Below, piece by piece: positions 6,792-13,491 of a DNA stretch of 16,605 nucleotides (position 1 is the first letter of the stretch; the number at the start of each line of letters is the position of its first letter). Below the pieces are notes generated by a model. It made no database searches. It was not told the origin of the DNA and saw only the letters and a program-made list of their open reading frames with translations. The translations under genes and the position numbers were made by a program. Origin of the DNA: Comamonadaceae bacterium UBA2334 (lineage in GTDB: Bacteria; Pseudomonadota; Gammaproteobacteria; Burkholderiales; Burkholderiaceae_C); NCBI GenBank assembly GCA_002344885.1, contig DDUQ01000067.1:1-16605 (forward strand), written 5' to 3'.

Positions 6792-8159
6792 TCATGTCAG
6801 GCTTTCCACCCGGATGCGCACCACCGGCCCGCTGACGTTGCCCAGTGCGCCGATGGTGGCCACGGCCTGCCGGGCAGCGCGTTCGGTGGCCGACCGGGTC
6901 AGCACCAGCAGCCCGGGGGCGTTGGCGGCGTCGGGCACTGGGGTGATCACATCGGTTTGCAAGCCACAGTCGTGCAGACAGCCCAGCACGGGCGCCAGCA
7001 AGGCACCCGGCGTGTTGGTGGGTATGCGCAGGCAGTGGCGGCACACCACATCGGCCATGGGCAGCACAGGCAGGTGTTCGGTGGCCCAGGGCAACACGCC
7101 CAGCATGGGCACGGCCTGCAAGGCGGTGTGTCCGCCCAGCCGCGCGATGTCCATCAGGTCGGCCACGATGGCCGAGGCCGTCTGCTCGCCCCCCGCACCT
7201 GCCCCGCAGTGCACCGTGGGGCCACTGGCGTCGCCCTGCACCAGGATGCCGTTGAGCGAGCCTTCCACCTGGGCCAGCAGGTGGTCTGCGGGGATCATGG
7301 CCGGGTGCACCCGCAGCTCCACGCCACCGGGTTGCCGCCTGGCGATCCCCAGCAGCTTGATGCGGTGGCCCAGCGCCTGCGCGCACACGCTGTCGGCAGC
7401 GGTCAGGGCGGCAATGCCTTCGGTGTGCACCTGGGCGTGGCGCAGCGGCATGCCAAAAGCCACCGCAGCCAGCAGAGTGAGTTTGTGTGTGGCGTCGTGG
7501 CCATGGATGTCGAAGGCCGGGTCGGCCTCGGCGTAGCCCAGTGCCTGGGCCTGGGCCAGTGCGGCGTCGAACGACAGACCCTGTGTGCGCATGGCACTCA
7601 GGATGAAGTTGCTGGTGCCGTTGATGATGCCAGCCAGCCACTCGATGCGGTTGCCCCCCAGCCCTTCGCGCAGTGACTTGATGATGGGGATGCTGACGGC
7701 CACCGCCCCCTCGAACGCCACCACCCGGCCATGACGCTCGGCGGCCTCGAACACCAGGTGGCCCTTCTCGGCCAGCAGCGCCTTGTTGGCGGTCACCACA
7801 TGCTTGCCGCTGGCCAGTGCCGCCAGCACCCAGTCCAACGCGGGGCCGGTGCCACCCACGGCCTCGACCACCACGTCCACATCGGGGTGGGTGGCCACGG
7901 CATGGGCATCGGCCAGCACCTGCACGTCAGGGCCAGCCAGGGCCTGGGCCCGTGCCACGTTGCGTGCGGCCACGTGGGTGACCACCATGTGCCGTCCGGT
8001 GCGCCGGGCAATGGCGTGGTGGTTGCGGCGCAGCACGGCCAGCGTGCCTGCCCCCACGGTGCCCAGGCCCAGCAGGCCGATGCGAAGCTCGGGCAGCCCC
8101 GGCGTGAAAGAAAGGCCTGCGGCTGGCGCGGGGTGAAGGGGGAAAGAACGGTGTGGCAT
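6792..8159 (-). CDS. hom: Homoserine dehydrogenase with C-terminal ACT domain
   Basis: The product has 455 residues. It reduces aspartate semialdehyde to homoserine, the branch point to threonine, isoleucine and methionine. The Rossmann motif GLGTVG is at 31-36, TANKAL at 123-128, the substrate loop NRIEWLAGIINGTSNFIL at 170-187, and the catalytic block AEADPAFDIHGHDATHK at 210-226 with Asp222 and Lys226 in the expected catalytic places. An ACT-like domain (about 365-455) suggests end-product feedback. The ATG at 8159 is chosen because GGAG lies 7 bases upstream; an in-frame TTG at 8177 sits against the attenuator T-run and is unlikely. Compared with the family it has about 20 extra N-terminal residues, and the usual VAGGIPI reads VAVSIPI. 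Threonine synthase, its usual neighbour, is absent; an antiporter follows instead, so this may be a second hom copy. A leader with attenuator features lies upstream. Confidence 0.95.
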   Translation of the reverse strand: MPHRSFPLHPAPAAGLSFTPGLPELRIGLLGLGTVGAGTLAVLRRNHHAIARRTGRHMVVTHVAARNVARAQALAGPDVQVLADAHAVATHPDVDVVVEAVGGTGPALDWVLAALASGKHVVTANKALLAEKGHLVFEAAERHGRVVAFEGAVAVSIPIIKSLREGLGGNRIEWLAGIINGTSNFILSAMRTQGLSFDAALAQAQALGYAEADPAFDIHGHDATHKLTLLAAVAFGMPLRHAQVHTEGIAALTAADSVCAQALGHRIKLLGIARRQPGGVELRVHPAMIPADHLLAQVEGSLNGILVQGDASGPTVHCGAGAGGEQTASAIVADLMDIARLGGHTALQAVPMLGVLPWATEHLPVLPMADVVCRHCLRIPTNTPGALLAPVLGCLHDCGLQTDVITPVPDAANAPGLLVLTRSATERAARQAVATIGALGNVSGPVVRIRVESLT

Positions 8160-8174
8160 GCAACATCTCCAGGA

Positions 8175-8205
8175 CAAAAAACAAACCCAGCGGCTCAGGC
8201 TGGGT
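8175..8205 (-). terminator. Intrinsic terminator upstream of hom (attenuator)
   Basis: On the minus strand ACCCAGC (8205-8199), a 7-base loop and GCTGGGT (8191-8185) form a perfect 7-bp stem followed directly by TTGTTTTTT. It lies entirely between the upstream NnrU gene and the hom ribosome-binding site, 16 bases before the hom start codon. A full intrinsic terminator this close to a start codon is expected to act as a conditional (attenuating) element. Confidence 0.85.
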
Positions 8206-8272
8206 GGTTTCTTGCGGAGAGAGCGTCACACCAGTGGCCGTTGGAACGGCCACCTGCGCGATCAGGTGGCCG
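8200..8272 (-). promoter_or_regulatory. Alternative stem-loops of a hom leader attenuator
   Basis: Three further pairings precede the terminator. Stem 1:2 is CGGCCACCTG (8272-8263) with CAGGTGGCCG (8256-8247), a perfect 10 bp. Stem 2:3 is GTGGCCGTT (8253-8245) with AACGGCCAC (8242-8234), which shares bases with 1:2 so the two exclude each other. A candidate antiterminator pairs CTGG-t-GTG (8234-8227, one bulged T) with CACCCAG (8206-8200), taking up the first arm of the terminator. The leader peptide stop codon lies within/next to segment 1. Pairings are read from the sequence; which ones form, and in what order, is inference. Stem 2:3 and the antiterminator share only one base, so the switching logic is not fully resolved. 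Confidence 0.6.
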
Positions 8273-8297
8273 CGTTGGTAATGGTGGTCATGCTCAT
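8262..8297 (-). CDS. Candidate threonine/isoleucine leader peptide (MSMTTITNAAT)
   Basis: An 11-codon frame encodes MSMTTITNAAT and ends in TGA at 8264-8262. Four of the 11 codons are Thr (all ACC) and one is Ile, concentrated as Thr-Thr-Ile-Thr. It is followed within 60 bases by competing stems and an intrinsic terminator, then by hom, whose pathway makes threonine and isoleucine. This is the arrangement of ribosome-mediated attenuators such as enterobacterial thrL. Weak points: no clear ribosome-binding site precedes the ATG at 8297, and the same frame is open upstream to ATGs at 8375 and 8381, which would give peptides of 37 and 39 residues. A -10-like TAGACT (plus positions 8383-8388) would place a transcript start close to 8376, but no good -35 is seen. 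Confidence 0.6.
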   Translation of the reverse strand: MSMTTITNAAT

Positions 8298-8412
8298 TCG
8301 TGCGCACAGCAAGGCGCACGGGGCCAATGCCAGGGTGGCTTGGGTGGTGCGGGGGAGGTGGCGGGCGAATGGCATGGGCATCAGTCTAACCGAGGTGCAG
8401 GGGTTGCCCCGT

Positions 8413-9000
8413 TCAGCCGCCAAACGGGCTTACCCCGATCAGGGGGCCGTGTGCCCACAGGGCAAATGCGGCCCAGGCCACCACGCCCAGGACCAGCGTC
8501 AGGATCGTCCGGCTGGCCGGGCTGTGGGTGATTTCAGCTTTCACCACCGCTGCGGCATCGCGCAGGCGGGCGGCCCGGAACGACAGGATGGCCCAGAGCA
8601 GGAAGCTGCCAAACAGCAGCACATCGGCCAGGTTGCCGTTGCTCAGCAAATGCGCCAATGCCCACAGCTTGATGCCCAGCACCATGGGGTGCTTCAGCCT
8701 GGCTTTCAACGCGTTTGCGGGCACATAGGTGGCGGCCAGCAGCACGAACGACACCAGCGTCAGCAGCGAGGCGGCGTGGCGCTGGCCCACAGGCGGCACC
8801 CACAGTACCACAGGTGCCTGGCGCGCCACGCCGTAGCCCCACACGATCAGCGCAAAACCGGCAACCGATATGAGCGAATAGGTGCCTTTCCAGGCGGCTT
8901 CGCCCAGCGTATCGAGACGCTTCTGTCGCCAGTCTTCGGCAAAGATGCGCACCGAGTGGATACCCAGGAACAGGAGGAGGCCGAGTGCAAGGTAGGTCAT
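8413..9000 (-). CDS. NnrU family integral membrane protein
   Basis: The product has 195 residues with about five or six hydrophobic segments. It carries the family's N-terminal LFLGIHSVRIFAEDWR and the central RLKHPMVLGIKLWALAHLLS followed by NGNLADVLLFGSFLLWAI, the most conserved region of NnrU proteins, rich in His positions suited to metal or haem contact. NnrU was named from denitrification gene clusters and is homologous to the plant zeta-carotene isomerase Z-ISO, a haem membrane enzyme; in most proteobacteria its role is unclear. No nitrogen-oxide genes are seen nearby. The ATG at 9000 is used; no strong Shine-Dalgarno precedes it. It is the gene upstream of the hom leader on the same strand, so readthrough transcription into hom would still meet the attenuator. 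Confidence 0.9.
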   Translation of the reverse strand: MTYLALGLLLFLGIHSVRIFAEDWRQKRLDTLGEAAWKGTYSLISVAGFALIVWGYGVARQAPVVLWVPPVGQRHAASLLTLVSFVLLAATYVPANALKARLKHPMVLGIKLWALAHLLSNGNLADVLLFGSFLLWAILSFRAARLRDAAAVVKAEITHSPASRTILTLVLGVVAWAAFALWAHGPLIGVSPFGG

Positions 9001-9032
9001 GGTGGTGAGGGCGTGGAGGGTCAGGACAGCGC

Positions 9033-9062
9033 ATTATGTGAACTTGTGACGGATCCTTGCAG
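9033..9062 (-). promoter_or_regulatory. Candidate promoter of the NnrU gene
   Basis: On the minus strand CATAAT (9038-9033) matches the -10 consensus in 5 of 6 bases, with a weak CTGCAA (9062-9057) 18 bases upstream. The start of transcription would be near 9026, about 26 bases before the start codon. The -35 is poor, so confidence is low. Confidence 0.35.
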
Positions 9063-9063
9063 C

Positions 9064-9086
9064 GGGACGGCGGTTGGCCCCGTCCC
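9064..9086 (-). terminator. Hairpin after the acylase gene
   Basis: GGGACGG and CCGTCCC form a perfect 7-bp stem with a 9-base loop, 30 bases downstream of the acylase stop. No T-run follows on the minus strand, so it is at best a weak terminator or an mRNA-stabilising structure. Confidence 0.35.
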
Positions 9087-9115
9087 TCGCCCACGGTGGC
9101 ACCGAGGTGCTGTGT

Positions 9116-11566
9116 TCAGCGCGGCACCAGTTGCTGGGTGCTGCGGGCGTTGGCCTCGACCTTGGCGCGGTCAAACCACCACGGCAGCACCCGACCTTCG
9201 AACCAGGCACCCAACTGATCTTTCTGGTGGGGGTGGAACTGCCTGTCCACCACGCCACCGGATACCACGGCTTCCACCTTCTCGTCGTCGCCCAGGTCGG
9301 CCACCAGGCGGGCAGACGCAAACCATTCCACGTCGAACTGGGCACCAAACTTGTTGCCTGAGCGATGAAGGGTGGCGGTGGAGCCGCTCATGGGGGCAGG
9401 GGCGGCGCCCAGCAGGTCTCGGCCGAAACCGGTGCGGCGCAGCGGGCTGCTGAAGGTCACGCGGTGGGCATCGCCCCAGCGCCACTGAGCCGGGTTGTTG
9501 CCATGGCGGGCCTGCAGCTCGGCGCGCACGGTGGTGGCGGTGCGGCGGATCAGGTCGGGCAGGGTTTCGCGTTGCGGGGTGCGCACGTCGTCAAACCAGG
9601 GCGAGTCGGGCGTGGTCAGCAGCAGGTCGAACCGCTCCTGCCACGCGTACCAGTTGCCCAGCCATTCGCGTGCCAGTTTCTCGCCCATGTCATCGGCGAA
9701 GGTTTCCAGCGCCAGGCGCTCGTAGAGCGCGTGGTAAATGAGTGGCGCAGCCAGGGTTTGGTCGTCTTGCCCGTTCCAGTCGGCCAGGATGCGCGCCAGG
9801 TCGGCATGCGCTGGGTCGTTCTGCAGGGCGGCAACCAGCGCGGGTTTCAGCTGTGGGGCTTGCAGGTTGTGTGTGTCCATGATCAGCGCCAGCTGGTCGG
9901 CGGTGCGCATGCCCTGGCCTTTGTCCAGCACGTCGGCCATGCGGCGGAAACGGTAGCTGGGTGACAGAAAGGTCGAGTAGTCGTACGGGTACGCGTCAGG
10001 CCGGGTGTCGTGGTTGGCGGTGCCGGTCCAGTCGCTGGCCGGCGACAGGGTGCCCGGCATCTGCGCGGGCGGGATGAAGCCCTGCCAGTCGTCGGCCGCG
10101 CCCACGGCTTTGGGGTGGCTGCCCTGCTGGCTGGCGCGCACCGGTACGCGGCCACTGGCGCGCAGGCCGATAGCCCCCGCCTTGTCAGCAAACACGAAGT
10201 TGAAGTACATCACGTCGATGGCCTGCACGGCGCGGTCCACGTCGGCGGCACTGCGGGCGGTCAGCAGCTGGTCGATGCCGATGCCGCCACCCAGCAGTTC
10301 GGCAGAGGCCATGCGCAGGCTCAGCAGTTTTTCGCCGTCGGCACCGAACACCGGACCACTGACGATGGGGCCACGCACGGTGGCGCGCACACGCAGGGTT
10401 TCTTCCCGGAAGCCACCGGGTGCATCCTTGTCCCGGATGCGGATGACCTCGTTGATGACCTGGAAGGGGCGCACCTGGTTGCCGTCCACATAGTGGTCCG
10501 GCTGGCCGGGTGCCACCTGTTCGATGAACAGGTCCTGCGAGTCACCATAGGCATTGGTCACGCCGAATGCGGTGTGGGCATTGCGCCCCAGCATGATGCC
10601 CGGCACCGCAGGCAAGGCAGCGCCGACGGCCTGGATGCCTGGTGCGAACAGGCCGACGGGGTGCCAGATGCCGGGCAGCAAGCGGGCATCCAGGTGCGGG
10701 TCGTTCACCACCACGGGGGCACTGCTGGCGGTGCGGCTTTTGCCCACCACCCAGTTGTTGCTGCCGACGGCAATCGGGGCCTGTGCGCCCATCGCGCCGA
10801 GCAATCCGTCCTGCTCGTCCAGTCCGGCCAGCAGTTGCACGTTGCCCAGTGGGGACAGGTCGGTGGACTGCGCAGCGGCACCGTCGCCAATGATCACCGG
10901 CTTCCGGGTGCGCAGGGGGTTGACGTTGACCGGCGACAGTTCCTTCAGCGCTTTGTCGGCGCCGAATTTGTCGATCAGTTTTTGCATCACCAGTTCGGCT
11001 TTGAAGTTGGCCGCCTGGCTCCAGTTGACATAGTGCAGCACCGTGACCAGGTCTTCCACGGTCCAGGGGCTGGGCTTGAAGCCGGCCAGCTTCAACTCGG
11101 TGGGGTGGTCGTCCACATGCCCGGTGATGTAGGCGTTCATGCCCTGCGCGTACCAGCCCAGAAAGTCGCGGGCCTCGGGCGACAGCAGTTTTGCGTGCCG
11201 TTCGGCGTTGCGGCGCAGCCCGATCAAGCGGATCTGCCGGTCGTTGTTCAGGCCGCCGGGCCCGATGGCCTCGGCCAGCCTGCCGTTGGCCATGGCACGG
11301 TAGCCCTCGATCTGGAACAGGCGGTGCTGTGCCGTCACGAACCCTTGCGCCCGGATCAGGTCGGGCGTGTTGGCCGCAAAGATGTAGGGAATGCCGTGGC
11401 CATCGCGCAGCACGCGCACGGGCGCGGTGAGGCCAGTCAGCACCTGCTCGCCACCCGCTTGCGGGCCACGCATGGCGCCCACCATGCCGCACCCGGACGT
11501 AGCCAGGGCCACGGCCACCAGCAGCGCGCTGCGCCAAGCGGCGGGCTTGAGGGCAAATGTGTTCAT
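9116..11566 (-). CDS. Penicillin acylase family protein (Ntn-hydrolase), predicted lipoprotein; possible acyl-homoserine lactone acylase
   Basis: The product has 816 residues from the ATG at 11566, which has AGGAGA four bases upstream (an in-frame ATG at 11587 lacks this). Residues 1-26 form a lipoprotein signal peptide with lipobox ATSGC (Cys26), so the protein should be membrane-anchored in the envelope. The alpha-chain part carries VRVLRDGHGIPYIFA and the FVTAQHRLFQIEGYRAMANG block. Self-cleavage would expose Ser269 of GSNNWVVGK as the N-terminal nucleophile of the beta chain, followed by NDPHLDARLLPGIWHP, all typical of the family. Members hydrolyse amide bonds of penicillins, aculeacin or acyl-homoserine lactones. 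Substrate cannot be decided from sequence. It faces the lipoprotein gene at 11746 across a 179-bp divergent intergenic region. Confidence 0.92.
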   Translation of the reverse strand: MNTFALKPAAWRSALLVAVALATSGCGMVGAMRGPQAGGEQVLTGLTAPVRVLRDGHGIPYIFAANTPDLIRAQGFVTAQHRLFQIEGYRAMANGRLAEAIGPGGLNNDRQIRLIGLRRNAERHAKLLSPEARDFLGWYAQGMNAYITGHVDDHPTELKLAGFKPSPWTVEDLVTVLHYVNWSQAANFKAELVMQKLIDKFGADKALKELSPVNVNPLRTRKPVIIGDGAAAQSTDLSPLGNVQLLAGLDEQDGLLGAMGAQAPIAVGSNNWVVGKSRTASSAPVVVNDPHLDARLLPGIWHPVGLFAPGIQAVGAALPAVPGIMLGRNAHTAFGVTNAYGDSQDLFIEQVAPGQPDHYVDGNQVRPFQVINEVIRIRDKDAPGGFREETLRVRATVRGPIVSGPVFGADGEKLLSLRMASAELLGGGIGIDQLLTARSAADVDRAVQAIDVMYFNFVFADKAGAIGLRASGRVPVRASQQGSHPKAVGAADDWQGFIPPAQMPGTLSPASDWTGTANHDTRPDAYPYDYSTFLSPSYRFRRMADVLDKGQGMRTADQLALIMDTHNLQAPQLKPALVAALQNDPAHADLARILADWNGQDDQTLAAPLIYHALYERLALETFADDMGEKLAREWLGNWYAWQERFDLLLTTPDSPWFDDVRTPQRETLPDLIRRTATTVRAELQARHGNNPAQWRWGDAHRVTFSSPLRRTGFGRDLLGAAPAPMSGSTATLHRSGNKFGAQFDVEWFASARLVADLGDDEKVEAVVSGGVVDRQFHPHQKDQLGAWFEGRVLPWWFDRAKVEANARSTQQLVPR

Positions 11567-11663
11567 GTTGTCTCCTGTTGGGTTCATCAGCGGTTTTTTC
11601 TCTGGACTGGGGCGTTTCGCCTGTCGCGAGCAGATGGGGTGCCAGTGTAGGTCGGCTTGGGGT

Positions 11664-11702
11664 GTATGGGTGTGTCACGACACCGACACACAGGCTCCAT
11701 AC
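11664..11702. promoter_or_regulatory. Extended inverted repeat and candidate promoter in the divergent intergenic region
   Basis: GTATGG-GTGTGTC, an 8-base centre, GACACAC, five bases and CCATAC form a two-part inverted repeat (7-bp inner and 6-bp outer arms). A candidate plus-strand promoter overlaps it: ACGACA (11677-11682, 4 of 6), 17 bases, TACAGT (11700-11705, 4 of 6), so a protein bound to the repeat would cover RNA polymerase contacts of the gene at 11746. It could also be a hairpin in the acylase leader. Seen in sequence; function inferred. Confidence 0.4.
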
Positions 11703-11745
11703 AGTGCGGGCCGTCCTGTTTCCACCGGCCACCCGCCCACTGACC

Positions 11746-13404
11746 ATGAACCTGCTGCTTGCCTCCCGTACCCTGATCGCCACTGCTGCACTGGCCGCGC
11801 TGACCGCCTGTGGCGGCAGCGACCCCGACACCACACCCGCCAAAGCCACCCTGGTGGGCCGCTATGCGCAGGGCACCACGGCTGGCATGTCTGAAATCGT
11901 GGCCTATCACCAGGCCAGCCGCTCCATGTTCATCACCGTCGACACGGCGGGCATGCCGTCGTCATTCCAGCGCATCAGCCTGTCCAGCCTGGGCACCACT
12001 GCGCTGGCCAACCCGGTGACGGCCAGCAACCTGGCCGCCGGTGCCACCACGTCGGTGGCGGCGCATGTGAACGACGCCGGCTTCACCGCAGGCGGTGTGC
12101 AGACGCTGGCCATCTCGGGCAACCTGCTGGCCATTGCGGTGCAAGCCACACCCAAAACGGCCAATGGCATTGTGGCGTTCTACCGCCTGGACGCCCAGGG
12201 CAATGCCAGCTACCTGAAGAAGGTGACCGTGGGCAGCTTGCCCGATGGCATGGCGTTCACGCCCGATGGCAGCAGGCTGGTGGTGGCCAACGAGGGTGAA
12301 CTCAGCGTCACGTTTGCCACCGACGGCATCGACCCGGAAGGCAGCATTTCCATCATCGCCGTGGCCAACGGCGTACCGGCCGACACGGCCACCACACTGG
12401 GCTTTGCCGCGTTCAACGCCGGGGGCAGCCGCGCCAGCGAGTTGCCAGCGGGCGTGCGCATTGGCCGCAGCGGTGCCACCGTGGCGCAGGACATGGAGCC
12501 CGAGTACGTCAGCATCACTGCCGACGGCAGCAAAGCCCACGTCACCCTGCAGGAGAACAACGCCGTGGCGGTGGTGGACCTGGCCACCAGCCGCATCGAG
12601 CGCATTTTTGCCATGGGCCACAAAGACCATGGCCTGGCCGGCAACGCCCTGGCCGCCTCGGACCGGGTGAGCGCCACCGCGCCCTTTGCACTGAAAATCT
12701 ACCCGAACCTGTTCGGGGTGTACATGCCCGACGGCATTGCCAGCTTCTCGGTCAATGGCGTGAACTACTTCATCACCGCCAATGAAGGTGACGACCGCGA
12801 TGACTTCCTGCCCGCTTCGCAAGCCGAAATGCAGCGCGTGGGCCACGCCAGCATTGTGCTCAGCCCCACCGCATTCCCGAATGCCACGGCACTGAAAGGT
12901 GAGACCGAGCTGGGCCGCCTGTCCATCATCCGCACCATGGGCCTGAACAGCCAGAACCAGTACGAGCGCCTCTACATGCTGGGTGGCCGGTCGTTCTCCA
13001 TCTACAACGCACAGACGGGTGCCCAGGTGTACGACTCGGGCGCAGACCTGGAGCGCCGCGCCTACGCCACCCTGCCTGCCACCCTGCTGGGCCATGCCCA
13101 GGTGAAAGACCGGCTGGACAACAAGGGCCCCGAGCCCGAAAGCGTGGTGGTGGGCCAGGTGCGTGGCCGCCCCCACGCCTTCGTGGCGCTGGAGCGCACC
13201 AGCGCCATCCTGGTGTACGACCTGAGCAACCCGGCCAGCCCGCAGTTCGTGCAGTGGCTGCAGAACACCGCCACGCTGAACGATGGTGACGTGTCACCCG
13301 AAGGCCTGGCGTTTGTGCCGGCTGACCAGAGCCCGACCGGGCAGGCCCTGCTGCTCGCTGGGCATGAAGTCAGTGGCAGCGTGTCGGTGTGGGAGCTGCG
13401 CTGA
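11746..13404 (+). CDS. Choice-of-anchor I family protein, predicted lipoprotein
   Basis: The product has 552 residues from the ATG at 11746. The start is chosen because it gives a clean lipoprotein signal peptide with lipobox ALTAC (Cys22); the same frame is open further upstream, but without such a signal. The body looks like a beta-propeller: repeated 'PDGMAFTPDGSRLVVANEGE', 'EPEYVSITADGSKAHVTLQE', 'MPDGIASFSVNGVNYFITAN-EGDDRD' and near the end 'GDVSPEGLAFVPA'. This is the pattern of choice-of-anchor I proteins, which sit at the cell surface or in the periplasm by different anchors. They often neighbour or are fused to secreted phosphoesterases, and here a 5'-nucleotidase follows 87 bases downstream. 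A catalytic function is not established. No strong ribosome-binding site is visible. Confidence 0.85.
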   Translation: MNLLLASRTLIATAALAALTACGGSDPDTTPAKATLVGRYAQGTTAGMSEIVAYHQASRSMFITVDTAGMPSSFQRISLSSLGTTALANPVTASNLAAGATTSVAAHVNDAGFTAGGVQTLAISGNLLAIAVQATPKTANGIVAFYRLDAQGNASYLKKVTVGSLPDGMAFTPDGSRLVVANEGELSVTFATDGIDPEGSISIIAVANGVPADTATTLGFAAFNAGGSRASELPAGVRIGRSGATVAQDMEPEYVSITADGSKAHVTLQENNAVAVVDLATSRIERIFAMGHKDHGLAGNALAASDRVSATAPFALKIYPNLFGVYMPDGIASFSVNGVNYFITANEGDDRDDFLPASQAEMQRVGHASIVLSPTAFPNATALKGETELGRLSIIRTMGLNSQNQYERLYMLGGRSFSIYNAQTGAQVYDSGADLERRAYATLPATLLGHAQVKDRLDNKGPEPESVVVGQVRGRPHAFVALERTSAILVYDLSNPASPQFVQWLQNTATLNDGDVSPEGLAFVPADQSPTGQALLLAGHEVSGSVSVWELR

Positions 13405-13491
13405 GCCGGTCTCAGTGCTTGTGTTTTACCGGCGTGTCACCCACGATGAGCACATTGCCGGGCAACTCATTTATGCTTGAAAGTTGAAATC

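Noticed and set aside
8160..8177. TTG start at 8177 for homoserine dehydrogenase
   Set aside because: It lies against the attenuator T-run and has no ribosome-binding site; the ATG at 8159 has GGAG 7 bases upstream.
8160..8412. A riboswitch upstream of hom (SAM or lysine type)
   Set aside because: None of the conserved cores of those riboswitches is seen; the Thr/Ile leader frame plus terminator explains the structure better.
10010..11650. Long plus-strand frame (546 codons) over the acylase gene
   Set aside because: Composition is His/Gln/Gly-rich and without a family; the opposite strand encodes a complete Ntn-hydrolase with lipobox and nucleophile.
11588..11745. Pho box for the lipoprotein/5'-nucleotidase genes
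   Set aside because: No pair of CTGTCAT-like 7-mers at 11-bp spacing was found; CTGTCGCG near 11620 stands alone.
11962..13176. Long minus-strand frame over the choice-of-anchor I gene
   Set aside because: Shadow of a GC-rich coding region; no start context and no recognisable domain.
13446..13470. Nested inverted repeat ATGAG...TTGCCGGGCAACTCAT before the 5'-nucleotidase gene
   Set aside because: The loop leaves only a short stem and a bulge, with no T-run; not convincing as a terminator or operator.
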